The translations under genes and the position numbers were made by a program. Below the pieces are notes generated by a model. That model saw only the letters and a list, made by a program, of their open reading frames with translations, was not told the DNA's origin and searched no databases. A stretch of 64,000 nucleotides of DNA from Levilactobacillus namurensis (GTDB lineage Bacteria; Bacillota; Bacilli; Lactobacillales; Lactobacillaceae), in contig NZ_CP134159.1 of NCBI RefSeq assembly GCF_032197885.1, forward strand, positions 1,364,001-1,428,000, read 5' to 3'. How positions within the stretch are numbered: position 1 is the stretch's first letter; each line of letters begins with the position of its first letter. This document shows, one piece after another, positions 41,997 to 50,987 of this stretch.

Positions 41997-42665
41997 ATGT
42001 CAACTTTAAACACCCACTTTACGCCGATTGACCAATCAAACTGGGAACGCCGTGATTATTTTTACTATTTTACTCAGATGGCGCCTACGGGATTTTCATT
42101 GACGGCTAACCTCGATGTCACCGCCACTCGAGCTTGGGCTAAAACTCACCATCGCAAGTTCAACGCCATCTACCTGTACCTGGTTAGCCGAACCTTAACC
42201 CAGCATCCCGAAATGCGCATTGGTCGGGTGGATGACCAACTCGTCACCTTTGACGTCATCCATCCTTCTTACACGATTATTCACGCTGATCATACCATGG
42301 CCAACCTTTGGACGGCCTATGATGACAATTTTGACACCTTTTATCACCGCTATCTGGCTGACTTAGCCAACTATGGTCAAGTGCCAGGTCCCATGCCTAA
42401 GCCACCACTGGCCACCAACTTGTATCCAATCGGTAGTCTGCCTTGGTTGCACTTCACGAATTACACCCCCTTGCCATTTACGCCGCTGAAGACCTTTTTC
42501 CCCATCTTTCAGGCCGGCCAATTTGCGTTTGACGACCAGGGACGGTGCCAACTTCCCTTGTCGGTGACCATCCACCATGCCGTTGCGGATGGCTACCACG
42601 TGAGTACGTTGTTTCATGACCTGCAAGCCGCCTTTAACCACCCCGACCAATTGCTTAGTGCTTAA
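41997..42665 (+). CDS. Chloramphenicol acetyltransferase-family protein
   Basis: A 222-residue protein with the CAT trimer-fold signature. 'RRDYFYYFTQMAPTGFSLTANLDVT' is the usual N-terminus, 'LPWLHFTNYTPLP' the substrate region, and 'LSVTIHHAVADGYHVSTLFHDLQ' contains the catalytic H-H-x-x-x-D-G. All key residues are present, so it should be an active acyltransferase; the acceptor need not be chloramphenicol. AAGGAG precedes the ATG. Last gene of the DUF2087 operon, followed by a strong terminator. Confidence 0.88.
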   Translation: MSTLNTHFTPIDQSNWERRDYFYYFTQMAPTGFSLTANLDVTATRAWAKTHHRKFNAIYLYLVSRTLTQHPEMRIGRVDDQLVTFDVIHPSYTIIHADHTMANLWTAYDDNFDTFYHRYLADLANYGQVPGPMPKPPLATNLYPIGSLPWLHFTNYTPLPFTPLKTFFPIFQAGQFAFDDQGRCQLPLSVTIHHAVADGYHVSTLFHDLQAAFNHPDQLLSA

Positions 42666-42677
42666 CCCTGACCAACC

Positions 42678-42722
42678 TAAAAGGGGTGTGTTCTCCAATT
42701 CAGAGAACACATCCCTTTTTGA
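42678..42722. terminator. Bidirectional terminator
   Basis: AAAAGGG-TGTGTTCTC pairs with GAGAACACA-CCCTTTTT between the convergent CAT-like and metalloprotease genes. Confidence 0.88.
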
Positions 42723-42738
42723 TGTAACAAAATTCAAT

Positions 42739-43314
42739 CTAACTGGCTTCGCCAGCGGGAGTCAAATAGCGTTCGTAGACCCCTTCAACATCTACCTTTT
42801 GAATGCCTTCCGACCGGTTTTCATAGTACATCACACTCCGCCGAGACGGATTATGATCCAGCCCCATGGCATGGCCCAACTCGTGCTCCGCCACGTGGAT
42901 CTTATCCGCTCGACTGTACTGAAACTCATGCATTAAGCGTGGGTTCAGCGCACACAGGACCGCCACCATGTCATAGTGACGCGCCCAGTAATCCGTGAGG
43001 CCAACATCGTCTCCCATCGCCGCAGCACGTTGCCCGCGGTTCGTGTCCAACTCGATTTGAGCGTTCCGGGAATGACTCTTTTCGAACTTAAACACACCGG
43101 TCGCATTCCAAGCCTTAATCGCAGACTGCCAGACCCCCCGGTAATAAGCTGACTTCGTGGTAATCACGTACGTCGCATGTGCGTGCGCGAACCGTTCTTG
43201 ACCAAACGGGGTCATTGACGCAGCCGCAGCCGTTCCCGTCACGACTTGACTGAGAAAGATCCCTAAGGTGGTCACAACGATGACCAGATCCTTGACCCAT
43301 ACTCCTTTACGCAT
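42739..43314 (-). CDS. Secreted matrixin-like zinc metalloprotease
   Basis: A 191-residue secreted protein. The N-terminal 'DLVIVVTTLGIFLSQVVTGTAAAA' is a signal peptide (about 9-32). The zinc site is 'VAEHELGHAMGLDHNPSRRSVMYY': H-E-x-x-H-x-x-G-x-x-H with a Met-turn Met, as in metzincin M10/M57-like proteases. The small size means catalytic domain only. The GGGGGAG ribosome site lies inside a hairpin (43318-43342), suggesting restrained translation. Substrate unknown. Confidence 0.9.
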   Translation of the reverse strand: MRKGVWVKDLVIVVTTLGIFLSQVVTGTAAAASMTPFGQERFAHAHATYVITTKSAYYRGVWQSAIKAWNATGVFKFEKSHSRNAQIELDTNRGQRAAAMGDDVGLTDYWARHYDMVAVLCALNPRLMHEFQYSRADKIHVAEHELGHAMGLDHNPSRRSVMYYENRSEGIQKVDVEGVYERYLTPAGEAS

Positions 43315-43317
43315 GGA

Positions 43318-43342
43318 AACTCCCCCTCTTATGGGGAGAGTT
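43318..43342 (-). promoter_or_regulatory. Hairpin masking the metalloprotease ribosome binding site
   Basis: On the minus strand AACTCTCCCC pairs with GGGGGAGTT (nine pairs, one bulge, six-base loop). The right arm is the ribosome site three bases before the ATG. Confidence 0.5.
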
Positions 43343-43469
43343 GTTCTTCAACTACCATCACTTCCATTATAGCCAGACCCGCCGCTAGGGAAACTAAAAA
43401 GCTCTCAGTTAACCCCTTTAATCGCACCTTGGCGAACACGCATCTAAACAGGCAGCATCACTGGCATGC

Positions 43470-44093
43470 TCAGTGTGCCATGAGGTAAGCCTTTAACGTG
43501 TCTAAGTCTGCCGCCACCATTGGTCGAACTTTTTTGAACCGTCGCGCATACGAGGGATGAAATAACGGAAAAATAGGATAAGTGGTGGCGGTCAGCTTAA
43601 ACCGAGCCGAGTCGGCATCCCAGTACCGAATTGGCTGCTCTAAGAGTTGCCCGTGAACGGTCCCAATCTTGGCAGCACTGCCGAGCAACCGTTGAAGTCC
43701 CGTGTTGCCTAAAGGCACCAGCAAGTGTCCCGCGAGTAACTGAAGTTCCGCGTCCAACAGTGGCGCACTTGCAATCACTTCTGCCTGAGTGGGCTTGCGG
43801 TCCCGTTTCAATCCAGTGGGCCCCACCGTATACGGACGTGACCGCACGGCCCCCGTTAGGTACAACTGATCCCGGGTCACGCCTAGCTGGGCAAACCACT
43901 GGTCGAGAGTCGTCCCAGCTGGGCCTTGAAAGGGATGGCCAACGCGGGCCTCCACTTTACCGGGGGCTTCCGAGACCACCACAAAAATGGGATCAGGGGC
44001 GCCTTCTCCGGGGACAAATCCCTCTAGTTGACCGAACTGTAACGGTAAGTCACGACCACACTTAAGCTGGTCAGCCGTCAATAACGTTGCCAT
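43470..44093 (-). CDS. Uracil-DNA glycosylase-like protein
   Basis: A 207-residue UDG-superfamily protein. Motif 1 is 'FVVVSEAPGKVEARVGHPFQGPAGTTLDQWF' (compare family 4 GEAPG-x-x-E-x-x-x-G-x-P-F-x-G-x-A-G), and the last motif is 'IFPLFHPSYARRF' (HPS). The four Fe-S cysteines of family 4 are missing. It probably removes uracil or related bases from DNA, but the exact family is unsure. The ATG at 44093 with GAAAGGAAG is chosen; a longer frame upstream has no support. Confidence 0.82.
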   Translation of the reverse strand: MATLLTADQLKCGRDLPLQFGQLEGFVPGEGAPDPIFVVVSEAPGKVEARVGHPFQGPAGTTLDQWFAQLGVTRDQLYLTGAVRSRPYTVGPTGLKRDRKPTQAEVIASAPLLDAELQLLAGHLLVPLGNTGLQRLLGSAAKIGTVHGQLLEQPIRYWDADSARFKLTATTYPIFPLFHPSYARRFKKVRPMVAADLDTLKAYLMAH

Positions 44094-44157
44094 AGGTTCA
44101 TCTTCCTTTCTAATCGCGAAACGGGCTAGCACGCGGGGAGCATCCCCACGATACCGC

Positions 44158-44193
44158 AAAAGGGACCCCAACGTGATGATTGGGATCCCTTAG
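44158..44193 (-). terminator. Terminator of ppaC
   Basis: On the minus strand AAGGGATCCCAA pairs with TTGGGGTCCCTT, followed by TT(G). One mismatch in a 12-bp stem. Confidence 0.7.
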
Positions 44194-44214
44194 GGGTTTA
44201 ACTAATCGTTTAAA

Positions 44215-45144
44215 TTAAGCTTCAAAAGCATCGGTCAATGGTGGCACGACTTGCTTCTTCCGTGAAACCACGCCTGGCAGGCTAGCCCGGTTGTGGTCTA
44301 AGGTCACGTTAAAGGCCTTTTCAACCACGTCGAGGTTACTGCCGGCAACGATCAATTCGGAATCGCTAGTCAACACATTCGTGGCTAACGTGATGAACAG
44401 GTCGTAACCTTCAGCGGCGTTTTCATCTTGCATGGCCTTTTCCAAACCAGCTTGACGGTCGATGACTTCACTCAAGTCAACCGTGTTGATTTGGCCGATC
44501 CGAACGCTCTTGCCGCTCATGTCGAAGGACTTCGCATCGCCGTCGATTAATTCTTTGTCGCTCTTAGCAGACAGGTTCGTTCCCGCCTTTAACATCTCAA
44601 CACCGTAGCTTTGAACATCGATGTCGGCAATTTCGGCCAATTCACGAACGGCTTCACGGTCGATGTCGGTCGTCGTTGGGGATTGTAAGAGTAACGTGTC
44701 GGAGATAATCGCGGATAACATCAAGCCCGCCAATTTTGCTGGAATTTCAATCTTTTCTTCATTGAACATTTCCGTCAAAATCGTGCTGCAGCAGCCCACG
44801 GGTTCTGCCCGGTAGTACAGGGGCGCTGCCGTTTCGAAGTTACCGATCTTGTGGTGGTCGACCACGGCATCTACCGTGACCTGATCCCGGTCAGGAACAC
44901 TTTGTTGTGCTTCGTTGTGGTCCACTAACATGACATGGTCCGTTTCGTTAGCCGCCGTCTTGATGACCCGTGGTGCGGGTTCGTCAAAGTGGTTTAACAC
45001 GTAGTTGGTTTCCATATTGGGTTCACCCAAAGCAACGGCTTCAACGTCCAAGCCCTTCTTGCTTTGGTAGTAGGCAAACGCCTTAGCGGCAACGATGGCA
45101 TCCGTGTCCGGATTTTGGTGTCCGAAGATCAATACTTTACTCAT
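44215..45144 (-). CDS. ppaC: Manganese-dependent inorganic pyrophosphatase (DHH family)
   Basis: A 309-residue family II pyrophosphatase that drives biosynthesis by hydrolysing PPi in the cytosol. Motifs are '[20 protein letters not shown]' (metal ligands His/Asp), '[12 protein letters not shown]', '[13 protein letters not shown]' (the DHH) and the C-terminal '[22 protein letters not shown]' with the substrate-binding R-K-K. AAAGGAG precedes the ATG. Typical lactobacillus PpaC in length and motif order. Confidence 0.97.
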   Translation of the reverse strand: MSKVLIFGHQNPDTDAIVAAKAFAYYQSKKGLDVEAVALGEPNMETNYVLNHFDEPAPRVIKTAANETDHVMLVDHNEAQQSVPDRDQVTVDAVVDHHKIGNFETAAPLYYRAEPVGCCSTILTEMFNEEKIEIPAKLAGLMLSAIISDTLLLQSPTTTDIDREAVRELAEIADIDVQSYGVEMLKAGTNLSAKSDKELIDGDAKSFDMSGKSVRIGQINTVDLSEVIDRQAGLEKAMQDENAAEGYDLFITLATNVLTSDSELIVAGSNLDVVEKAFNVTLDHNRASLPGVVSRKKQVVPPLTDAFEA

Positions 45145-45184
45145 AGGTAAAAAACTCCTTTAACAAATAATTTAAGATTTGAGG

Positions 45185-46144
45185 TTACTTGTTACGCAAT
45201 TGTCTAAGCCGCGAAATGTAGTCATCGGTATGCAAGTACCGGTCGAACTGCGCCAAGAAATGGCTAATCCGCGGAATTTCGGCCTTACCCTTGCGGAAGA
45301 CAAAGGCTAAATCACACCGAATGTTGGGATTGAAGTGCGCCGTCCAGGTATTCGGCAAGTCGTCTTGACCCACCATATACGAGTTCGGCAACGCCGTTGA
45401 GACCTGCGTCTGCATCGAGAAGTGCAACAGTTGCGTCGGCGTGGTAAAGTTAGCGACCCCTTTAGGGAAATCGGCGAGCTGATTCTTATAAGCTTCGTGT
45501 AATGCCTGATTCAAGTAATAGCCATCCGGATAAAGGGCCCAAGGATCCGCCGTTGTGTCTTTGAACTTGATGCGGCGCTTCTTAGCTAATTGGGGATCAT
45601 GGTGAATGAACAACAGGTCATCCGAAATGATCTTCTTGGATTCATACGGTTTCCAGTTCTTGATCGAATCATCTGGCAAATACATAATCGCCAGATCGAT
45701 TCGGTTATTCTCCAACTGCTCCCAGATTTCTTTCCGGGTCAACATGTGGAAGGAGATCTTAATATCAGGATTGTTCTGGTAGGACAGAATGGCAAAATCC
45801 TCGAAGACGGCATCCTCAATGGAGGCCAATAAACCAATATTAATTTCCCCCTGGGTCGCACTGGTGGCCTGTTGAATCTCATCCGTGGCTTGGTTGAGAA
45901 TCGCATAAATCTTATGCGTTGCATCCAGCATGGTGTACCCCGCATCGGAAAGGCGTAATTTCTTACCCACCGAATAGAACAACGGGGCACCCACCGTCCG
46001 CTCCAGCTTTTTGATCTGTTGCGTTAAGGCGGGTTGCGTAATGCCTAGGATCTGCGCAGCTTGCGTATAGTTCATGGTTTCAGCCAACTGTAAAAAGTAC
46101 GTTAGCGTCTTTGAAGAAAAGATGCTTTCTTGTTTCGTCTTCAT
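45185..46144 (-). CDS. LysR family transcriptional regulator
   Basis: At 319 residues, the N-terminal HTH is 'TLTYFLQLAETMNYTQAAQILGITQPALTQQIKKLERTVGAPLFYSVGKKLRLSDAG' (about 13-70), followed by the two-lobed ligand domain ('QGEINIGLLASIEDAVFED'). It has its own promoter with a perfect palindrome at the start point, so autoregulation is likely. It lies between parC and ppaC on the same strand. The controlled genes and the ligand are unknown. Confidence 0.93.
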   Translation of the reverse strand: MKTKQESIFSSKTLTYFLQLAETMNYTQAAQILGITQPALTQQIKKLERTVGAPLFYSVGKKLRLSDAGYTMLDATHKIYAILNQATDEIQQATSATQGEINIGLLASIEDAVFEDFAILSYQNNPDIKISFHMLTRKEIWEQLENNRIDLAIMYLPDDSIKNWKPYESKKIISDDLLFIHHDPQLAKKRRIKFKDTTADPWALYPDGYYLNQALHEAYKNQLADFPKGVANFTTPTQLLHFSMQTQVSTALPNSYMVGQDDLPNTWTAHFNPNIRCDLAFVFRKGKAEIPRISHFLAQFDRYLHTDDYISRLRQLRNK

Positions 46145-46202
46145 TGCGTTTGCTCCTTATGATCAACGGTCGCTAAACTCTGCTTAGTTCGTGCATTGAC
46201 CT

Positions 46203-46251
46203 AATGGTTACCATTACTCTATATAATAAGCTGTTTAGCCTGAAAGCGCAA
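46203..46251 (-). promoter_or_regulatory. LysR gene promoter and palindrome
   Basis: Minus strand TTGCGC (46246-46251), 17 bp, TATTAT (46223-46228). Six bases downstream a perfect 15-bp palindrome TAATGGT-T-ACCATTA (46203-46217) covers the expected start point. Confidence 0.65.
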
Positions 46252-46292
46252 TTAATTCTGCTTATAAAATCATTAATAAAAAGTAACGCCAC

Positions 46293-48740
46293 CTAACTCA
46301 AAACCAGCTCGGTTGGCTTGAGTCGGAGTTGCACCGGCGTCCCCTCGCTATCGGTATCCACCACGAAGGACCCGTTGGAGTACCGGCCACTCAGGGGATG
46401 CTCTGCTGGTAGGATGTCGTGCGTTCGCATTCGGTCCGTAATGACTTCTAGCGCCGGATTCCCCGCTGGAATCGTCAAAAAGTCCACGATTCGGTGCGGC
46501 TCACGTTTGAGTTCACGAAGGACCATCACCCCACGGCGTGCGCGGCTGGTGACTGGCAGTTCCTTCATCGCTAAACGCTTGAAGGCTCCCCGTTGCGTCA
46601 CTAAAGCGATCGTATCGTGATCCGTGACCAGTGCTAAGTTCACCACGACATCATCGTCATGGAGGTTCATTGAACGGGAACCCGTCGTCCGAGCTCCGTT
46701 GACGGAGACCTCATCGACGGCATACCGCAGCGCGTAACCATCCCTGGACACCAAGAGGATTCCCTGATCAGCGGGTTCCTTAAGATACTTCACCGCTACA
46801 ACGCGGGCTTCCGGCGTCTTCAGTTTTTCATACATGGCCGCCCGGCGCTTATAGGTCCGTCCCGGCGTCAAATCAGCAAAGGCCGTCTGCTTGATGTACC
46901 CATCGCTGGTTGCGATTAAGAAGTGCCCTGGTTCCCTTAGGGACTTAAAGGCAAAGGTGGCCACGATTTCTTCGTCACTAGCCAACCCAATGGTCTGGGA
47001 GATATGTTCCCCCGTTTCCTTCCACTTCACATCCGTAATCTCGTGAACGGGACGGTAGATCAGGTTCCCCTTACTGGTGAACATCATCAGGTGGTCCAAC
47101 GTGCTAAGCTTTTCCATAAAAATCGGGTAGTCTTCATTCTTCAACCCGTTATCGGCTGGATCAGAAGCCGTGTAGGACCGAATTCCGGAACGCTTCAGGT
47201 AACCGTCATGACTGACCATCACGACCACGTCTTCATCGGGTACCGTGACCTCCGTCTTGATCTTCAAGTCCTCAATCTGGTCTTCAATTACGGTCCGCCG
47301 TGGATTACGGTAAGCCTTCGCCATGGCCTTGAGTTCCTTACGCATGACCGCGTTTAATTCCTTAGGTTCTGCTAAGATCTTATGGTCCTCTTCAATGGCC
47401 GCCGCCAACTTATCGGCTTCCGCTTGTAGCTGCGTCACGTCGGTGTTGGTCAACCGGTAAAGCTGCAACGCCACAATGGCGTCCGCTTGCTTCTGGGAAA
47501 AGTCGTAGGCTTGTACCAGGTTATTGCGGGCATCCTGCCGGTTCTTGCTGGCCCGAATCGTCTTGATAACTTGGTCCAGAATCGACAACGCCTTGATCAG
47601 TCCCATGACGATGTGTTGCCGGTCTAAGGCCTTCTGTAAGTCGTACTGGGTCCGACGCGTGATGACGCTTCGCCGGTGTTCGAGGTAGGCGGAGAGAATC
47701 GCCTTCAAGCCCACGTGTTCTGGTCGTTGATGGTTGATGGCCACCATGTTGAAATTGTAGGTGACCTGTAATTCGGTATTTTTGAACAAATAGTTCAAGA
47801 TTCCCTGTGCGTCAGCGTCACGCTTCAACTCAATCGCGATCCGGAGCCCGTCACGGTCAGTCTCATCCCGAATTTCTGCTAACCCTTCGACCTTTTTGCC
47901 CAGCCGAATCTCGTCGATCTTTTTAACCAACTGGGCCTTATTGACTTCGTAGGGAATCTCCGTCACGGTAATCTGGCTCTTATTCCCCCGAAGCTTCTCA
48001 ATCGCGGTCTTGGACCGTACCACGATGCGTCCTCGTCCGGTCTCATAGGCCTTAACGATGCCGTCTTTTCCTTGAATAATCCCGCCAGTTGGGAAATCCG
48101 GTCCCTGCACAAAGCCCATCAGGTCCTCAAGCGTGGCCTTAGGGTGGCTGAGCAGGTAGACGGCGGCGTCAATGGTCTCACCTAAGTTGTGCGGCGGAAT
48201 TTCCGTCGCGTACCCGGCTGAAATCCCGGTGGCACCGTTAACTAACAGGTTAGGGAACCGGGCCGGTAAGACGGTAGGTTCATACTCGGTATCGTCGAAG
48301 TTGAGGACCATATCGACCGTGTCCTTATCGATGTCGGCGAGCATTTCACCGGCCAGCTTACTAAGGCGGGCCTCGGTGTACCGCATCGCTGCGGCGGGAT
48401 CGCCGTCCATTGAGCCGTTGTTCCCGTGCATTTCGACTAACGGTTCGCGGACCTTCCAGTCCTGGCTCATCCGGGTCAGGGCTTCGTAGATGGAGCTATC
48501 CCCATGGGGGTGAAAGTTCCCCATCACGTTACCGACGGACTTCGCCGATTTACGAAAGCCTTTATCGTAGGTGTTACCATCCTTGTTCATCGCAAATAAA
48601 ATACGACGTTGTACGGGCTTTAAGCCGTCGCGAATATCTGGCAGGGCCCGTTCTTGAATGATGGATTTGGAATACCGGCCGAACCGGTCACCCATGACCT
48701 CTTCCAAGGTTAGTTCTTGAATTTTTTGTCCTTCACTCAC
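46293..48740 (-). CDS. parC: DNA topoisomerase IV subunit A
   Basis: An 815-residue breakage-reunion subunit that decatenates daughter chromosomes with ParE. 'MGDRFGRYSKSIIQERALPDIRDGLKPVQRRILFAM' is the N-terminal winged-helix start, 'HPHGDSSIYEALTRMSQDW' the quinolone-resistance region with the Ser/Asp-Glu pattern (HGDSSIYE), and 'AAAMRYTEARLSKLA' has the catalytic Tyr. The C-terminal third is a beta-pinwheel with repeated 'TSKGNLIYRPVHEI'-like blades. It lacks the GyrA box. 30 bases after parE in one operon. Confidence 0.97.
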   Translation of the reverse strand: MSEGQKIQELTLEEVMGDRFGRYSKSIIQERALPDIRDGLKPVQRRILFAMNKDGNTYDKGFRKSAKSVGNVMGNFHPHGDSSIYEALTRMSQDWKVREPLVEMHGNNGSMDGDPAAAMRYTEARLSKLAGEMLADIDKDTVDMVLNFDDTEYEPTVLPARFPNLLVNGATGISAGYATEIPPHNLGETIDAAVYLLSHPKATLEDLMGFVQGPDFPTGGIIQGKDGIVKAYETGRGRIVVRSKTAIEKLRGNKSQITVTEIPYEVNKAQLVKKIDEIRLGKKVEGLAEIRDETDRDGLRIAIELKRDADAQGILNYLFKNTELQVTYNFNMVAINHQRPEHVGLKAILSAYLEHRRSVITRRTQYDLQKALDRQHIVMGLIKALSILDQVIKTIRASKNRQDARNNLVQAYDFSQKQADAIVALQLYRLTNTDVTQLQAEADKLAAAIEEDHKILAEPKELNAVMRKELKAMAKAYRNPRRTVIEDQIEDLKIKTEVTVPDEDVVVMVSHDGYLKRSGIRSYTASDPADNGLKNEDYPIFMEKLSTLDHLMMFTSKGNLIYRPVHEITDVKWKETGEHISQTIGLASDEEIVATFAFKSLREPGHFLIATSDGYIKQTAFADLTPGRTYKRRAAMYEKLKTPEARVVAVKYLKEPADQGILLVSRDGYALRYAVDEVSVNGARTTGSRSMNLHDDDVVVNLALVTDHDTIALVTQRGAFKRLAMKELPVTSRARRGVMVLRELKREPHRIVDFLTIPAGNPALEVITDRMRTHDILPAEHPLSGRYSNGSFVVDTDSEGTPVQLRLKPTELVLS

Positions 48741-48770
48741 GAATGTTTAACTCCTTTCACCACGGTCGGG

Positions 48771-50738
48771 TTATTTCTTTCCCGGGGTTTCCCCGGTCAA
48801 AAAGTCTTGGTCTTCGTCTTCCAGCGTAAACTGGACGTTTTGTTCGATCCACTTACGGCGTGGTTCAACTTTATCGCCCATCAGGGTGGTCACCCGGCGT
48901 TCCGCCAAAGCCGCATCATCGATCTGTACCCGAATCAACGTCCGTTTGTCCGGATCCATGGTGGTGTCCCAGAGCTGTTCCGCATCCATTTCACCTAACC
49001 CCTTGAACCGTTGCAGGCTGTAGTTTCGGTTGCCTAACGCCTTGGTCTTATCGACCAATTCATCGTTGGTCCAAGCATATTCGATCTTAGCCTGCTTTCC
49101 GTTGGTCTTGATTCGATACAGAGGCGGCAACGCAATGTAGACCCGACCAGCATCGATCATTGGTCGCATGTACTTGTAGAAGAACGTCAACAAGAGGATC
49201 TGGATATGCGCACCATCGTCATCGGCATCGGTCATGATAATGATCTTGTCGTAGTTGGCGGAATCAATATCAAAGTCAGCGCCCACGCCCGCACCAATGG
49301 TGTAGATCATGGTACTAATTTCTTCGTTCTTCATAATGTCCGGTAGCTTGGCCTTCTCGGTGTTCAAGACCTTTCCCCGTAATGGTAGGATGGCTTGGAA
49401 CTTCCGATTCCGGCCCTGCTTAGCTGACCCACCGGCGGAATCCCCTTCGACTAAGAACAACTCGTTCTTAGCTGAATTTTTGGATTGGGCAGGGGTAAGC
49501 TTACCCGACAAGAGACGTTCGTGACGCTTGTGTTTCTTGCCGTTTCGGGTCTCGTCTCGGGCCTTCCGCGCAGCTTCCCGCGCCTGACGCGCCTGGGTCG
49601 CCTTGTGGATCAGCATCTTCCCGAAATCCCCGTTTTCCATTAAGAAGTAAGTCAGTTGTTCCGCAACAATCTGGTCAACGATGGTCCGGGCTTCCGGCGT
49701 GCCCAACTTTTCCTTGGTTTGACCTTCGAACTGCAACAGGTTTTCGGGAACCCGCAGTGAGATCACCGCAGAAAGGCCTTCACGGATATCCGACCCTTCG
49801 ATGTTTTTATCGCGGTCCTTCAATAAGCCGACTTTTCGTCCGTATTCGTTGAACGCCTTGGTCCAACCACTGCGCATCCCCGCTTCGTGGGTCCCGCCGT
49901 CCTTAGTCCGCACATTGTTGACAAAGGATAGCAGGTTTTCAGTATAGCCATCGTTATACTGAGCGGCAACTTCCACTTCGATTCCCGACTTTTTGCCGTC
50001 GAAGTACAGAATGTCCCCCAGCGTGTCCTTGTCTTCGTTCAGATAACTGACGAACTCCTTGATGCCTTCCTCGTAATGGTAGACTTCTTCGCGTTCTTGA
50101 CCTTGACGTTCGTCCGTTAACGTGATCTTTACGCCCTTCAGGAGAAAAGCGGATTCTCGTAAGCGCTCCGCTAAGGTCCCAAAGTTGTAGACCGTGGTCG
50201 TGAAAATCTGACTATCTGGTTTAAACGTTATCGTGGTCCCGTTATGGGCTCGGGTATTCCCTAACTTCTTAAGGGTGCCCTGTGGCTTTCCACCATCACG
50301 GAACTTTTCCTGGTAGCGCACACCGTCCCGTACGATTGTCACCGTCAGCGCACTGGATAACGCGTTCACGACGGACGCACCGACCCCGTGTAACCCACCG
50401 GAGGTCTTATAACCGCCTTGGCCGAACTTCCCACCGGCATGGAGGACCGTTAAGATGACTTCGGGCGTGGGAATCCCCGAAGCATGCATCCCCACGGGCA
50501 TTCCCCGTCCGTGGTCGACCACGGTAATACTATTATCCGGATGAATCGTCACGTTGATTTCTTTCCCATATCCGGCTAGGGCTTCGTCGACCGCGTTATC
50601 GACGATTTCGTAGACCAAATGATGTAAGCCCCGGCTGTCGGTCGATCCGATATACATCCCCGGACGTTTACGAACAGCTTCCAACCCCTGCAATACCTGA
50701 ATGGAGGAGTCGTCATACTTTGGTTTTGCTTTCGCCAT
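48771..50738 (-). CDS. parE: DNA topoisomerase IV subunit B
   Basis: A 655-residue GHKL-ATPase subunit. 'GLEAVRKRPGMYIGSTDSRGLHHLVYEIVDNAVDEALAG' carries the ATP-binding Asn, 'VDHGRGMPVGMH' the Mg/ATP region, and 'LFLVEGDSAGGSAKQGRNRKFQAILPLRGKVLNTEK' is the Toprim EGDSA motif, with 'IIIMTDADDDGAHIQILLLTFF' as D-x-D-x-D. GGAGATT precedes the ATG. Heads the parE-parC operon and has a LexA box over its -35. Confidence 0.97.
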   Translation of the reverse strand: MAKAKPKYDDSSIQVLQGLEAVRKRPGMYIGSTDSRGLHHLVYEIVDNAVDEALAGYGKEINVTIHPDNSITVVDHGRGMPVGMHASGIPTPEVILTVLHAGGKFGQGGYKTSGGLHGVGASVVNALSSALTVTIVRDGVRYQEKFRDGGKPQGTLKKLGNTRAHNGTTITFKPDSQIFTTTVYNFGTLAERLRESAFLLKGVKITLTDERQGQEREEVYHYEEGIKEFVSYLNEDKDTLGDILYFDGKKSGIEVEVAAQYNDGYTENLLSFVNNVRTKDGGTHEAGMRSGWTKAFNEYGRKVGLLKDRDKNIEGSDIREGLSAVISLRVPENLLQFEGQTKEKLGTPEARTIVDQIVAEQLTYFLMENGDFGKMLIHKATQARQAREAARKARDETRNGKKHKRHERLLSGKLTPAQSKNSAKNELFLVEGDSAGGSAKQGRNRKFQAILPLRGKVLNTEKAKLPDIMKNEEISTMIYTIGAGVGADFDIDSANYDKIIIMTDADDDGAHIQILLLTFFYKYMRPMIDAGRVYIALPPLYRIKTNGKQAKIEYAWTNDELVDKTKALGNRNYSLQRFKGLGEMDAEQLWDTTMDPDKRTLIRVQIDDAALAERRVTTLMGDKVEPRRKWIEQNVQFTLEDEDQDFLTGETPGKK

Positions 50739-50783
50739 GCGTAAATCTCCTTTACTGTTTAATCCTATCTGTGAATAACTTCT

Positions 50784-50812
50784 AGTTTACGCCAATACGA
50801 ACATATGTTCAA
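50784..50812 (-). promoter_or_regulatory. parE promoter with LexA (SOS) box
   Basis: Minus strand TTGAAC (50807-50812), 17 bp, TAAACT (50784-50789). A 14-bp near-palindrome TGAACATATGTTCG (50798-50811) overlaps the -35 and matches the Gram-positive LexA box CGAACATATGTTCG at 13 of 14 positions. Confidence 0.8.
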
Positions 50813-50900
50813 TAGAAGCGACGAAAAGGCGTGCTAGAGGTCTTCATAACTTCATAATCATACCACAGGGAACTAAAAAATGACCAGTTCCCCCAGATAA

Positions 50901-50929
50901 TTGGCGTTCATCAGAAAACATGCTAAAAT
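50901..50929 (+). promoter_or_regulatory. plsY promoter
   Basis: TTGGCG (50901-50906), 17 bp, TAAAAT (50924-50929) with an extended -10 TGC just before it. The leader then holds a small TGACGG / CCGTCA hairpin (50945-50962). Confidence 0.7.
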
Positions 50930-50987
50930 ATAGAGCAGCTTATTTGACGGTTTTTAGCCGTCACCACCAAGAGCGGAGGAATGTGTT

